DNA from: Ascidia mentula
Taxonomy: Eukaryota; Chordata; Ascidiacea; Phlebobranchia; Ascidiidae
DNA length: 64,000 nt
Reading direction: 5' to 3'
NCBI GenBank assembly: GCA_947561715.1
Contig: OX387201.1
Span: forward strand, 10,492,001 to 10,556,000
Part shown: positions 51,101 through 62,841 of the stretch, piece by piece
Numbering within the stretch: position 1 is the first letter of the stretch
Layout of the letters: each line of letters starts with the position of its first letter
Program-made: the position numbers and the translations under genes
Notes under the pieces: generated by a model
Databases searched by the model: none
Told to the model about the DNA's origin: nothing
What the model saw: the letters and a program-made list of their open reading frames with translations, nothing else

Positions 51101-53881
51101 AATTGTTTAGTATCTTTTGGGTACAAATGGTTGTATAAGATAATATCATTTATGTTAGTGTTCTGCAAGTCATTTTACTGAAAGATATAGGATAGGAAAA
51201 AAAATTTTTATCTAGTGGCCTTTACTTTGTATTATGTGGCCTAAATACTGTCTAGTGGCCTAAATACTGGTATAATATAGCCATGCAGGTATTGGATCTA
51301 CCTAAACTTTCAAAGCAACGTTACTGACTTTTGCTACTCTAATATTTGTAGCTGAACAACTTCAAGCCTTTCATTCTATTACTCTTCAAATGCTGGAGGA
51401 TGTGCAGGAAAGGTTGGTGTATCGGGCAAATATTTACATCCGTGATGAAATTCTTGGCTACAAGCCCTCTCCTGGGGATCTTGCCTACCCTCAAAAATTG
51501 CAAATGATGGAGGTTCATATCTTTAATTTGTTTTTATTAGGAGTTAAGTTGTTTCACTCTATGGTACACAACTAACAACTAGTTAGTGTATCTTATCCAA
51601 ATTCCCAATGGAAATTTGTCAATATAACTAAAAAGTTAAAGATTGTATAGCAAACTTGCTCTTAGTACTTTATTTATTCGGTTTAATTTTTTCAGGAAAT
51701 AGCCAAAAGCCTTAAACAACCCAAAAAGCAGCCAGATGGCTCATTTACTGAAATAAAATTAAAAGATGACACAGAACCTGGTGAAGCAAAAGCAATGAGT
51801 GATTCTCATGATGGCAAGTTATTTTCTTGGCATGTTATGTAGCGAGTTTTTGAAAACTGTGTTTCCCAGGTGATGGCATGGCTAAAAAGCCATTGGTTCA
51901 AAAATTTCAAACCTCACCTGCCGACATGCATGGTATGTGGTTTCCAACTGTACGTCGTGTTTTGGTTTGTTTGTCAAAACTCTACAGATGTGTGGATGTA
52001 AGTATATGGGTTATTTTTATTGTGAGCTAACATCAAGTTGATGAAGATATTTTGATATCTTATGATTTATTTTATTTAAATCTTGTTTAGGTTTAATTTT
52101 TAACTAAACAAATAACAGAATATCAAAATTATTTCCAACACTGGAATAACTGGAAAATTATTCAAGTTGTGTCTTGTCAATTTTTTGTCCATATGGAATG
52201 TAATGTTACTTGTATTATAACTATTGTTTTGTTGGTAGAAAACCATATTTCAGGGTCTTTCACAGGAAGCTTTAGAAGCTTGTGTACAGTCCCTTGTTAG
52301 TGCCTGCAATGCTATTAAATCTGGCACTGCCTCAAAAAACAAAACTACATCATCAAAAGTTGTTGAAAACAAGGTGATAACATTGTGCTGTTTGAAATTT
52401 CATACATGTTTAGCTAACAATTTTACAGGCACTAAAAATTATTCATAATTTGATTGCACTGACACAGTGTTTAAATTTTGTATGATTTTATGTTTTATAG
52501 CATATTGATGGGCAGTTATTCCTTATAAAGCACTTACTTATATTGAGAGAACAAATTGCTCCATTCCATGCTGAGTTTGCAATCAAAGAAACACAACTTG
52601 ATTTCAGCAGAACAAAAGGTTTGGTTGCTGACATTACGGCACTGTTTGCAGTTTGTTGGTAAATGCCTACATTCCAATATAATGACAGTGTTTAAATAAG
52701 TTAACTGTCGTTCATGTTACACTGGTTGTAATTTTTTGTAGTAAAACACTGCTATTTATGTTTTGTAAGTTTTGCAATAAGAATTCATATTCCTAGTTTT
52801 GTTGTGTTTTCTCTTCAAAAAAGTGCATTCTTGCAAGTTATTTTTTTTTTGCCTTAAACTATACCCCTAAACCGTTTCATTTTTTTTGTTTTTGCTGTAT
52901 TTAGATGCAGCTTTCAAATTTGTGTGGGAACCAAGTTTTCTGTCAAACATCTTAAAAGTTAATTCCAGCAATTCATTACTGCAATTCATGTTGGATGGAG
53001 CACCAGAAGTGAAAGAATTTTATATTGATAGCAAAAAGGATGTAGACAGGTAAATAAAATGAGATGAAGTTTTGGAATTTTTACAGTAAAATGTATGAAC
53101 CTGGTTTAAAATATATGGTTTGTGTCGTTAAATAGGCAACTAAAACAAGTTTGTGAAGAGTTCATTCAACACCAGACTTCTCTCTTCTGTGAACCACTTT
53201 CTGATTTTTTATACAAAGTACGCGTTTATTTATTTTCTTCCCTGTTAAACAACTTGAATTTAAATAAATTTTTTTAGGCAAACAAATTTCTTAATATAAG
53301 CAGAGAAGAAGGGCCAAGCAGAAGCTCACTAAGGCAGCAAGCATTTGCCACTCCAGGTCTACGTTTCATGTTTCCAAAAAAAGTTTTTTTCAGAAAAAAG
53401 TAACAACATTTTCCATTTTCAGAAGTTCTTAATGAGCTGGTGGCTCAGGTGTACAGAGATCTAAAATTAAGAGTAAAGAAGACTGTCTCCAGTATGGCTC
53501 TGTATTTGGCAAACAAAGAAACAGAAAACATTTTGTTTAAACCTGTAAAGGTATTTTTGTCATGTCTTCTTTGGTCACTAAATACTCGGGTTTCAAAATT
53601 TTGCTGGGTTAAGTAATTTTTACATTGATTAAGTGAAACTTTAGTTAAGTTCTTTAAACTCCGATTATCCCACATTCACATATTCTTTTTTGCAGCTTAA
53701 TGTTCAACATGCCTTCCAAGAACTTCACATGACTCTGCTAGAAAACTACACAGAAGAAGACCGGGCAATAGTGGCCGCACCATCATCTGACCAAGTATGC
53801 CTTTTTTGTTTTTTAATTGTTAATCAAGATAGAAATATTTTTAAACTCGTTTCTATTCTTTTTAAAAACTTGTTGGAATAA
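48172..53881 (+). CDS. COG3: conserved oligomeric Golgi complex subunit 3
   Basis: Twenty exons: 48172-48336, 48403-48543, 48721-48882, 48976-49116, 49183-49275, 49711-49839, 49942-50072, 50391-50502, 50701-50807, 50938-51077, 51352-51512, 51696-51813, 51870-51997, 52239-52373, 52501-52618, 52905-53049, 53136-53217, 53278-53356, 53423-53550 and 53696-53881. They give 866 residues if the last exon reads through to TAA at 53879 (human 828). The N-terminal coiled coil includes [20 protein letters not shown]. The COG3 core has [60 protein letters not shown] and [22 protein letters not shown]3 is in lobe A of the COG tether for retrograde intra-Golgi vesicles. Intron 12 uses a GC donor. The end of exon 20 is uncertain: a GTATGC donor at 53795 could lead to an unfound last exon. 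The acceptor ends 11 nt before the ATG. Confidence 0.93.
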
Positions 53882-54515
53882 ATTTGCCAATTTTTTATCA
53901 TATGTATTGATTGAGTATTAAGCCTGGTCCCATAAAAAAGTTTTTTTATGGTAAAACATTCGATTGCGTAAATCTTTGTTCTTCTTCATACTGGTTATTG
54001 TAGACTATGTAAATATGTTGTATGCACAGAGCTACCTTTACTACGAAACGTACAGTAAAACAATTCGTCCACAGCAGTTGCCATATGGTATTTTATTTTC
54101 CGTAAATATGAGGGTAAACATTTACTGTAACAGGCAAACATTGTGGGAGAAATCATTCCGGTTTCCTTGTGTGTAATCTTTCGTAGCCGTTTTTATTGCA
54201 CAACATATGAAAAGACACTTTGGCTGTGTCCGGTAAAAATGTTCGTAGATTGTTGCAGTGGTTCTTAAAGCTTTTTGGGATCTTTTTTAATGGCGTACTG
54301 ATTAATCGCACCTGTATCAATCGTGTTGCTATAGCGATGAGCCAGTTGTATGATGTGAGGAAATATTGATATCTTCAGTTTATTTGCTTGAGCTTGTTTG
54401 CTGAACGCGGTATTGGAAATTTGGTGAGGACCAAAACTAGAAGCATTACATATTCCCATTGCGGGCTATTCAGAAAACAGTTGGTTTGAGCCAGAGTATT
54501 TGTTCCGTAAACTTG
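53882..54515. other. COG3-GPCR intergenic spacer
   Basis: The 634-nt spacer is between two same-strand genes. A frame opening at about 54031 after a possible acceptor (ATGCACAG) and ending at 54176 could be a last COG3 exon in another splice form, but it does not resemble the COG3 terminus. Nothing else was seen. Confidence 0.35.
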
Positions 54516-56706
54516 ATGACAGGCGACATTGTATTGTGGACAGCACAATCTTACATATTGACGAATGAAACAGCAACAGATGAAGGATGGGAAAGTGAAG
54601 AAAACGACCCTGTCTTTGACATTTTCATTGTAATTGTATCCACAATAATTATAATCACCAACCTTATGGTTATCTTCAGTGTGTTGTTCTTTGTGATGAA
54701 GAAAAATGCTTGTCTCACAAATCATCAGGTCAACAGCTTCTATCTGATTCTTAACTTGGCATGTGCTGACTTACTGGTAAGCACAGAAATTCATGACAAA
54801 ATATATATTTGCATAAAAATTATAATTACAGGTAGGATTGTCTTCTCTGACCATCTTTGCAGTGTATGCAGTGAATGTGAATTTAGTTCAAACGTATCAA
54901 AGTTGTTTGTTTGGTATCTGTTGTACTGTTACATCATGCTCAGCTTCTGTATTTTCCATAACAACAATCAGTATTGATCGTTATTTTTCAATCATGCATC
55001 CACTGAGATATGATTACACAGTTAAAAAGTGGAAGGTAACACAATAAAAAAATACAAATAACTGTTATAACTTATTTTGCCATGTCACAGGTCTTGCTTG
55101 TTGTTTGTCTGATTTGGACATTATCCATCTTACTTGGATTCGCTCCTCTTATGGGATGGAGAAATTATGACTTTCATTCGTATCATCATCCACATACTTG
55201 CTCCTTCTTGTTAATCCTGCCAGCATCTTATGCCATCTTCTTGTTTACTGGAATTTTTCTCCCACAAGTAGTGTTGATGATATATATATACAGCAAAATT
55301 TTTAAAGGTAAACATAAAGTTGAAATGTGTGTCTTTATTTTAAGTCCTATGAATATAACACTTCCTTTTAATTGAGTATAATCTTAAATTTAGCATTAAA
55401 CCAAATGTAAACATGTGGTAGGCCATCTTGAAATATTCAAATATTTGAAGGGTAAGGCCACGCACATTAAGCAAAGTTTGACATTATGTAAATTAACACA
55501 TACCCTAATGTACTTTTACGATTTGTAACTTGTAGTGTCGCGGAAGCACAGCAAACAAATGGCAAGAACAAAAGTCAAAAGGTTGCATGAAATTCCTAAA
55601 AACCTCTCCTTCGATGTGAATGTTCACCGAAAATTTGACAGTCGGGAGATTTTGACCACACAATCATGCCCTGTGTCACCAGTGATGCCAAGAATTCACA
55701 CTGAATACCAAGATGTTCCCTCTGTATTTTTCCCTCCAAGAACTGTGCGGTTTAGCTTAGGGCTGGACACAGATGAAACTTTAAACCGTACGAGAAAACA
55801 AAGCATGCCTGCCATATCTTTGTTCAGTAATGCCAACAAGCTCACTTGTAAAAGCAAAACAAGGAATTTGCAAGTTGATGACAGGACAAGATATCACCTT
55901 CAAGTTCTTTCTGTACATAACACTTCACCCAAACCGCACATTTCTACAAAGTTGCCACTTGAAAAAACTCCCACTTTAAAAAGAAGTATGTCATACAGCA
56001 GTGGCATATCTATGCATTCTTTGGCTTCTCAGGTATTAACCAGATGCTTGTGTTGTTTCTTGTGAAGCAAAACATCAAATTATTTTTGTATTTAGATTAG
56101 AACTCGCATTCATAATGCAACTCATCCAAGCAAAAGCACAAAAAGCAGTTTAAAAGCTCTTCGCACAATTGTAATGGTCATTGGGTTTTTCTTGATAATG
56201 TGGAGCCCGTTTCTTATCACATCTTGTGTGCAGGTATAGTATTGTAACTTTTGCTAACTTCAAGAAAGTCTATAGGCCATTTTGTAACAACATTATTTAC
56301 AACATCGCAGTTGATTTGTGGAAACTCATGCCACCTTCATGAGACTGTTGGAACCTATCTCTTACTGTTGGGTTATTGCAATTCAGCAATAAATCCAATA
56401 GTGTATTCCTACACCAACAGAGAACTAAAAAGGCAGTTATGCAAACCCTGCAATAAGCGTAGACATCGCAAAGTTTTGGCAAAATCCAGCACTGATGGAA
56501 TAAGAAGTACTGCGGATATTTCAGACAGCAGATATGGGGCGTCCAGTCAAAACTTATCCACCCCCCACATGAATCGGGTTTCACATTCATCCATACACAA
56601 TGACCCTGTTCCTCCAAATACAAAACAACAACAAACTTTAGCAGAATTCCTAAATTTCAACCAAGTTGTGAAAAACTGCCATCTTCCTAATGCTTGTTCT
56701 GAGTGA
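54516..56706 (+). CDS. rhodopsin-class orphan G-protein-coupled receptor
   Basis: Six exons, 54516-54776, 54832-55035, 55091-55307, 55536-56032, 56096-56233 and 56311-56706, give 570 residues. A ~33-residue N-terminus with a possible glycosylation site (NET) is followed by seven membrane helices. TM2 has LNLACADLLVGL, TM3 ends in DRY (ISIDRYFSIMHPL), TM4 has the conserved W, TM5 has the P, TM6 has FFLIMWSPF in place of CWxP, and TM7 has NPxxY (NSAINPIVYSY). The cysteines expected for the TM3-ECL2 bridge are present (SCLF, HTCSF). The third intracellular loop is long (~190 residues), basic and serine-rich. The ECL2 start (PLMGW) and TM7 recall the adenosine/GPR119-like branch of class A, but no ligand or orthologue can be named. 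The start is the first in-frame ATG. Its polyadenylation signal is AATAAA at 56732-56737. Confidence 0.85.
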
Positions 56707-56731
56707 TTTTGATTTTTGTGTGTCTTGGTTG

Positions 56732-56737
56732 AATAAA
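56732..56737 (+). terminator. AATAAA polyadenylation signal of the GPCR, proximal form
   Basis: The canonical signal lies 26 nt after the TGA of exon 6. It would end a short-3'UTR transcript upstream of the putative alternative exon at 56840. Confidence 0.6.
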
Positions 56738-56839
56738 AGGCGAAAAAACTTTATTGAACAATCTTGTGGTCTTTGGTGTTTACATAATCAATCTTTGGTG
56801 TTTACATAAAAAAAATTTACATACGTGTTTGAATTTCAG

Positions 56840-56901
56840 GTTGGTTTGATGATGTCTACAGTGATGAAAATGTGAAGCGGATATTTGGAGATGTTTATTA
56901 A
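56840..56901 (+). other. putative alternative last exon of the GPCR gene
   Basis: A good acceptor (TTTGAATTTCAG) is followed by a frame encoding WFDDVYSDENVKRIFGDVY and a TAA at 56899-56901. The frame needs one preceding nucleotide (phase 1). Donor-like GT sites in phase 1 exist within exon 6, for example AGAA/GTACTG near 56505 and TCCA/GTCAAA near 56540. Using one would replace the serine-rich tail with this acidic and aromatic end. Whether it is used is unknown. Confidence 0.4.
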
Positions 56902-57550
56902 GTGCAATAATTTTATTGCTTTGTTTTTGTTTATTTGTATCCCTATAATGGTGCTAATGTTGCCGAATAGTAAAGCTTTACACAGCAAATTGATGGTGGT
57001 ATTGATTAGAAGTAAAAGTCAGTTGGTTGATATTTAGAAAATATATTATAGAGACCTTAGTTCGAACTGAGCCAAACTAGTTTATATTTTGTGTACAACT
57101 GTTGCTTTGGGAGAATGCTTCTTGGTAACTTTAAAAGGAAATGAATTGGGTAAATAAGCAATGGAGCCAATAACATTATTGTAAGTCACACAAAAGCTGC
57201 ACTGATAAGACCTATAATGTTAAAACAGTGGCCCTGTCTGCAGCCCTGGAGATACAATCAGTCCCAATGCAAAACTATTTCCCAACAGCTTGTGTATTTA
57301 ACAAACATATACCAGAATAAATTAAAAAAATCTTCTCAACACTTGGGTATATACACTGACACTGAAAATGCTTACAGGATGAAGTGCTTCTTATATTGAA
57401 GTGCTTAGGTAGGGTAATTAGGTCATATGCAATGCATTGGCAGTTATTACAATAGGCACATTGTAAGCACAAGAAAAATTGCAGCAGGAACAGTAAATTT
57501 TTAGGAAATGTTTACAAGATGCTTTTCTGTGTAACCTGAGATAAATAAAA
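56902..57550. other. intergenic space between convergent GPCR and FAM194-type genes
   Basis: The space holds the 3' flanks of both genes and the MITE fragment at 57194-57246. No gene was seen. Confidence 0.45.
57194..57246. repeat. diverged half copy of the 37.7-kb MITE
   Basis: AGCTGCACTGATAAGACCT, AAACAG and CCCTGTCTGCAGC appear in the same order as in the right half of the palindromic element at 37709-37890. The outer right end and the whole left arm are missing or unrecognisable. Confidence 0.55.
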
Positions 57551-60500
57551 CTAATTGACAGTTACTGCAATATTTAAATCAGCTTCCTTATTTGCTGTAG
57601 GTAGTGGTCTCCGTTGCTTTACTTTGGCCTAAAAAAAATCCAAAAAGTGTGTTGGGTTATTGGATTCGTTATTGATTGTGTTTAATAGCTACATCCATTA
57701 TGCAATTTCACATTTTGTGAAGCCATGTTGAACCAACCATTGATGTGTAATACTATTTCTTTTGCAAGATGTGCTAACTGGGTTATGGAGTTTAGTAAAA
57801 GTTACATTTTAAACTAAAAATTAAAAATACTAACCTGAACAACCATGGCAGAATTGCCAGAAACATGATCAATGCTTTTTGACTTGTTTTTATTCTTACG
57901 CTTCTTTTCACCAGGAAGCTGCTCTTCATAAGCAGCCCTCATAATTGCTGCTCTTTCAAGTTTTGAATTAAGATAGTTTGGCAATTTCATTTTAGCCAGA
58001 CGAGGAGAATTTGGAAACTTAAATGTGTATTGAATTCTTTCTATGATGGACCTACATCACACAATTGCAAGCAAATTTACTAATAATATTTATTGCTATT
58101 AGATAGAATATACAGATTAAGTTTATTGTATATACTCACTGTATATAAGCAACTTTCTCATGGAGAATAACGGTGTCTATATCAATAGGGTCCAGTTTTG
58201 GAAGAGCTTGTTTAAGCTGTAAAACCATTCAAGTTAGAGTAGTAAACAGTAATCATAGGAAGTGTGTATAGTCTAACCCAATTATCACTTTGCATCAATT
58301 TTAAGTTAAAAATATAAACATACTGTACATCATATAACTGAGTAACTACAAATAACTATATAGCAATACAATGAAAATAATTTGTTTCGGAAACAAATGG
58401 CAACAGATTACTACCAGAACACTGCTGTAACACACCACTCTGGACGTACCCGTAATTTTGTTCCAACATTGAATCTAACACTTCTTCGACCATCAGTGAA
58501 TGTTAAAAAAATATTTTCCTGAGATAAAACTCTTAGCCCAGCATGTCGACTCAGTCCTATCGTAATTGGTTGGAATGGTGGAGCATGAACATGGGTTTCT
58601 GTATCTTTCCATTTCCATTTTTTTGTTCTTTCACCATACTCACTTTTAACAATAATCAAAATTTAAATAAAAATGGAAGATTTGCAAACGTCAATGCCTT
58701 ACCTGAAGTATTCACCACCAAAAGGAGATAAAATTAAATGAATCCTTCCAGAGGGATAATAACATGTGCAGTTACCATTGGGTTGAAACACAGCTTGAAT
58801 ACTAGGCAACTCATCAGAGTCTTTATCCTGACACAAGACAGATTAGTTTGTTGTAAAAAAGTGAAATATCTTTATACCAACCTCATGCAAGATATAGATG
58901 AGTTTTCCTGGCTTGTTGCTTGAAAGAATGGTTATGGCAACATTTCCTGACATGTACCACACTGTGCCTGTCCCATCAGCAAAAACAGACAGGAAATTAT
59001 GTCCATTATCGTATTGCTTGTAGACAAACGTTCGATGGTAACGCTAAATGCAAGTATTAAAACTTTGTTGCCGTATATGCCATTCATTGTTACAATACAA
59101 TCGTTTAAAAATGTAATTTTACACAAGCTAAAGTTACAAATTTATGGTGAGACCTTTCCACTAATGATGTCACTGCCAACATCTTGAATGAAAAAATCTT
59201 TGGCAGGTTCAGGGGGTGTTGGTGGAGTAATGGGACGAATTGTCCAACCTTCCTCCATACACTTGTCCGATGACAATGAGTAGTTAACTGTTTTCAGTTG
59301 ACGTGCAACTAAAAGCAGAAAAATTTTGGTTTAGGACCTGACCCAAAAACAAGATTATTATTTCATACAAGCATAGAAGTTTGTTTGATTAGTTGCAACA
59401 GTTTGCTTTTGTCTTTCTGCCTCATGTGCTCTCATCCTTTCCGCTGCTTCCTCCTTTGCAATTTTCTTTTCCTGTGGGTTATTAAAACACTTGCTAGATA
59501 TAAACACAAAACCAAAGGGAACAAAACAGACAGATGCTCACACCTGTTGTGTGCCATATGCAGCATGTGGTTCTATGTCAATTGCTTCTGCAACATTGTT
59601 CAACTCTTCTTTTTGCTTTCTTTGCAAGGCAAGCTCTTCAAGAAGTTTACTGTAGCGTTCTTGCTCTTCTGGACTTAAATCCTCCCAACTGCGATCTATG
59701 GGAAGTGTTTTCTGAAAAAAAATTTGCAACAGAATTTTTTTTTACTGCCAAAAGCATCCACATCATCACCTCAATATCGCTGTAGTCAATTGGAGCGGAC
59801 TTAGATTCTGCTTTGTATTGCAAGATTCTCGGTGGACCAACACTTGTTATGGAAGTTACTGTTGTGCGACTTTCAGAATCTGTTTCTTTATCTTTTAATT
59901 CAACCACCATCTTAAAATAACAATAAAAAATAACTACATCGATTAAACATTACATCTGATGTATCTGGTGTACCTCAGTTACTGGGTTTTCTTCTTCATC
60001 ATCAAGGTTTGATTCAATCGTCTGTTTGGTAGTTATTGATTCTTGCATTTCCCCCATTTCACTGTCAAAAACATGTGTAACGGTCTATTAGCAGGACACA
60101 TTTGAACGAACTGAAACCAATATGTGCTTCAAATAGTCTGCCTATGAAACCTTTGTTTATGTGTTCCTATAACACATGGATTACCTGTGAAGGTGTAAAA
60201 CACTTGACGGACAGCCTTCTGAGTCCAAAATTTCCGATGTCGAAAGATCTGATGTAACATGTAGTTTCTTTCTTCTGTGCATTGGAGTACTGTTTGTGGC
60301 CGAGGATTGAGATGCGGCAAGGGCCACAGATGGACGACTTGGAAATAGGTGTAAAGGGTGGTCACCTATATTTAATGTAAGTATGCATGTAAATCCAAAG
60401 AAAGTACATTCACTGTGTAAAATGAATGATATAATGCCTCAAAGTATGCAATCTTTACCTTCCTTTTGCCAGGATCCATATTGGTATATCCAACTTTCCT

Positions 60501-61826
60501 CTGTCTGTACATCAATGGATATAGCAGTATACTCTTCTCCTGTAAACTTTAGACCTTTGGTAATTTCTTTTACAGCAGGAGACTCATAACTGAAACAATA
60601 TATATAAATATATACTTGTACATTTATTTGAACAAAACAGCAATGCAAAATTTGAAATACTTGCTTACATGTACAAGGGTGTATATATACTCACATTTTA
60701 CTTATATCTGGTTTCTGGTCAGGATTAGAACCTGTCAAAAAACAAAAAGTTAAGTATTGTTCTTGAATATACTGCTAATTTTGCTGCCAGACATAGTAAT
60801 TCGAAACTTAAGTGCCATAAGAGCAATTCCCATTAATTGTTCTTGAAGATTAATTTTAGCAACATACCAACAGGGATTGGTGGTAAGGGTTTGGTTCCCA
60901 ATATGTTTTTGTTCAAGCTGTCTGGATGAATTTCTGAATTAGCTGTGCTGCTTCCTGCAAAAAAACAACATGTAAAATTTGAGTGCATTTCAAAAGAAAC
61001 AATGGCCAGTTAAGACTTAAAATGTTGAAATGTCTGCAAAACATTTACCGGGTGGCGCTTTAGCCATTAATTCTGTGACATCAACTGGATCTGTCTCTTC
61101 CTCATACTTTTTGACATTTTCCACTGTTAATGCTGATGGAACACGAGTCTTGTGTCTGCACGATAATTTATTTGTCTGATAACAAATGTTGCTATTCAAT
61201 TTTAACGCACAAAATATAAAGCATGCATTACAAGTTTTGTGATGCACAATATTGGCAAACCTTATAAAGGATGCATATTGGTATTTCTATGAAAATAAGT
61301 TTTGGTGCTGGCAAAGCCCTCCCCCGAGGGCTGTTTATACCCCCCTGTTGGTCAAATGATCTTCCAGGAGGCTCAATAATTCCTTGCTCTGTCCAATTTT
61401 TTTTTCAAACTTTGAAGAATTTTAGGTCCCTATGTAAGTCACAAGACCCATCAATAGTCATTGGGAAACAAGCGGAACAGTCACTAGATGCATTAGAGCA
61501 GAGGGCCTTAAAAACAGGATTCCTCCAATGTAATACCCATATAGGTCCTAAAGACCCACAACAAATTGACTTTTTAAACAATGGTTTTACAGTAAACACT
61601 CTGTAGGATATATTTACTCTCTAGGTATTTCAGCCTCTGATTCTTGCGATTGGGTGTCAATCGTGTCATCGACCAAGTTTTCAGAAACTTCGGCCGCATG
61701 ACTTTCGGTTTTAATTTCTTCCGTTTCCGAATCAGTTTGTTCGTCAACACCAACGGTATTGGTGTGTTGAGAGTTTGATTCCATTTTCAAAATAGTATCG
61801 TAGGTCACGCCAGGTTCGTTTGTCAT
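57551..61826 (-). CDS. ERICH6: FAM194-domain protein, glutamate-rich protein 6-like
   Basis: Seventeen minus-strand exons: 61618-61826, 61049-61155, 60868-60954, 60695-60731, 60459-60589, 60185-60365, 59974-60061, 59770-59910, 59544-59711, 59369-59471, 59154-59308, 58882-59043, 58703-58827, 58450-58642, 58140-58216, 57835-58051 and 57551-57628. They give 752 residues in one unbroken frame. The first ~70 residues are acidic and S/T/E-rich. A charged helix follows (WEDLSPEEQERYSKLLEELA), then DIEPHAAYGTQQEKK and SLSSDKCMEEGWTIRPITPP. The beta-rich FAM194-type domain (~450-640) has repeated Gly/Tyr turns (FADGTGTVWYMSGNVAI, YYPSGRIHLILSPFGGEYF, LTFTDGRRSVRFNVG). The C-terminus is basic. I recognise the arrangement as that of ERICH6/FAM194A and C3orf20. 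Function is not established; the family is mostly testis- and cilium-associated in vertebrates. The gene structure is certain; the family name is less so. Confidence 0.72.
61271..61606 (+). other. antisense 111-codon frame in intron 1 of the ERICH6-like gene
   Basis: The plus-strand frame has coding-like composition in its second half (KQAEQSLDALEQRALKTGF) and sits wholly inside a 462-nt intron. There is no ATG context, no splice partner and no family I recognise. It may be a mobile-element remnant or an uncharacterised exon on the opposite strand. Confidence 0.25.
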
Positions 61827-62673
61827 TGCAGGCGCTTCTCGCTGTTGAAACGAACAAACGGCGTAAGCAGCTGCACCTTGGCGTTAGCGTTGTCATAGAA
61901 AATCCGTCGGTGTTCCGGATCATGAGTTTTTCATAAAGATCATAGATTTGTACACCCACCTAAACCACAATGAAATGAAAATCAATTTCTGTCTTTTAGC
62001 TGAAAAAACATTAAAGATTTTGGGTAAGCTTTAGCAACTCTACATAATAGATTAATAAAAGACTTTTGTTTAACTTATGGTTTCGAGCTAACGGATTTTT
62101 AGCGGATCAATTACAATGTTGAAGAAATACTTTCCGAAAATCACAAAAAGATGAGGATTTTTACCACTCTTCTAGGCGACGTACTCGATTTTCAGTTATA
62201 TGAAAATTGTTGCTTTTGATACATACGAGACTCTACAGTAAATTTTTATTTCGATTGTCTCATAGAAATGTAGTTACAATCCAGACCACGGAGCACAACA
62301 CCGGCACATGTGCTCAATTTGGCAAGAAATTGGTTGAAAAATAATGTTTACCTGAAATGTAGGCCTAAATATGTCGCAAAATATTAGCTGGTCCGTAAGT
62401 TACGGATCCAACAAAGTTCAATCAAGCTTCTGTGCAAACAGGTTTCAAGACCTCGCCCCTGTAACATACGTCACATGTCCTGGCTGACAATATTCTGTAT
62501 TTTATGTTCTCGTATTATATTACTTCAAGCGGCTCGTGATATTGCGTGACATTATTGACCAATCAGCTCTCATAATGGAGAGCGTTAAACAGACCAGTTT
62601 TTACCCGTAAATTCGGTCTAGCCTTCGCCATTCGATTCGCTGAAATTCTAGCAACTTTGTATTGAAAGTTGTA
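61827..62673. other. presumed promoter region of the ERICH6-like gene
   Basis: Upstream sequence of the minus-strand gene. No coding exon was seen. CpG frequency rises again relative to the gene body. The CCAAT box listed at 62559 is the only site I can point to. Confidence 0.4.
62559..62566 (+). promoter_or_regulatory. CCAAT box (NF-Y type)
   Basis: GACCAATCAGC matches the full CCAATCAG consensus. It lies 108 nt upstream of the small ORF at 62674 and ~730 nt from the ERICH6-like start on the other strand, so it could serve either direction. No TATA box is evident. Confidence 0.45.
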
Positions 62674-62841
62674 ATGTACCGTCGTAATGAAGCAGATAAC
62701 AGAAATGAATACAATTATTCGGGAAGATATCCTAGTTCGGGATGCTTTATAGAACGTGGCAGAAGCAGATTTAACAATCGAAGAGGCTCAATTCGCGCTC
62801 AAGCTATCGAGGCACTGTTAAATATCTCTCAGACACTATAG
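62674..62841 (+). CDS. candidate small protein, 55 residues
   Basis: The ATG at 62674 opens 55 codons ending in TAG at 62839-62841. The product is Arg/Asn/Ser/Tyr-rich (MYRRNEADNRNEYNYSGRYP, then RGRSRFNNRRGSIRAQAIEA) and shifts to a short amphipathic end (ALLNISQTL). It resembles a basic nucleic-acid-binding tail more than a random frame. A possible acceptor (AAATTCTAG) ends at 62651, 22 nt before the ATG, and a CCAAT box lies ~110 nt upstream. It may be a stand-alone small ORF or the first exon of a gene continuing rightwards, although no donor precedes the stop. Confidence 0.35.
   Translation: MYRRNEADNRNEYNYSGRYPSSGCFIERGRSRFNNRRGSIRAQAIEALLNISQTL

Noticed and set aside
57551-61826. Initial idea that this gene is SPAG17
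   Set aside because: The W-D-L-S-P-E-E helix, EPHAAYGTQQ, TPPTPPEP and the repeated Gly/Tyr turns fit the FAM194/ERICH6 arrangement better. The 752-residue length is far below SPAG17 (~2,200).
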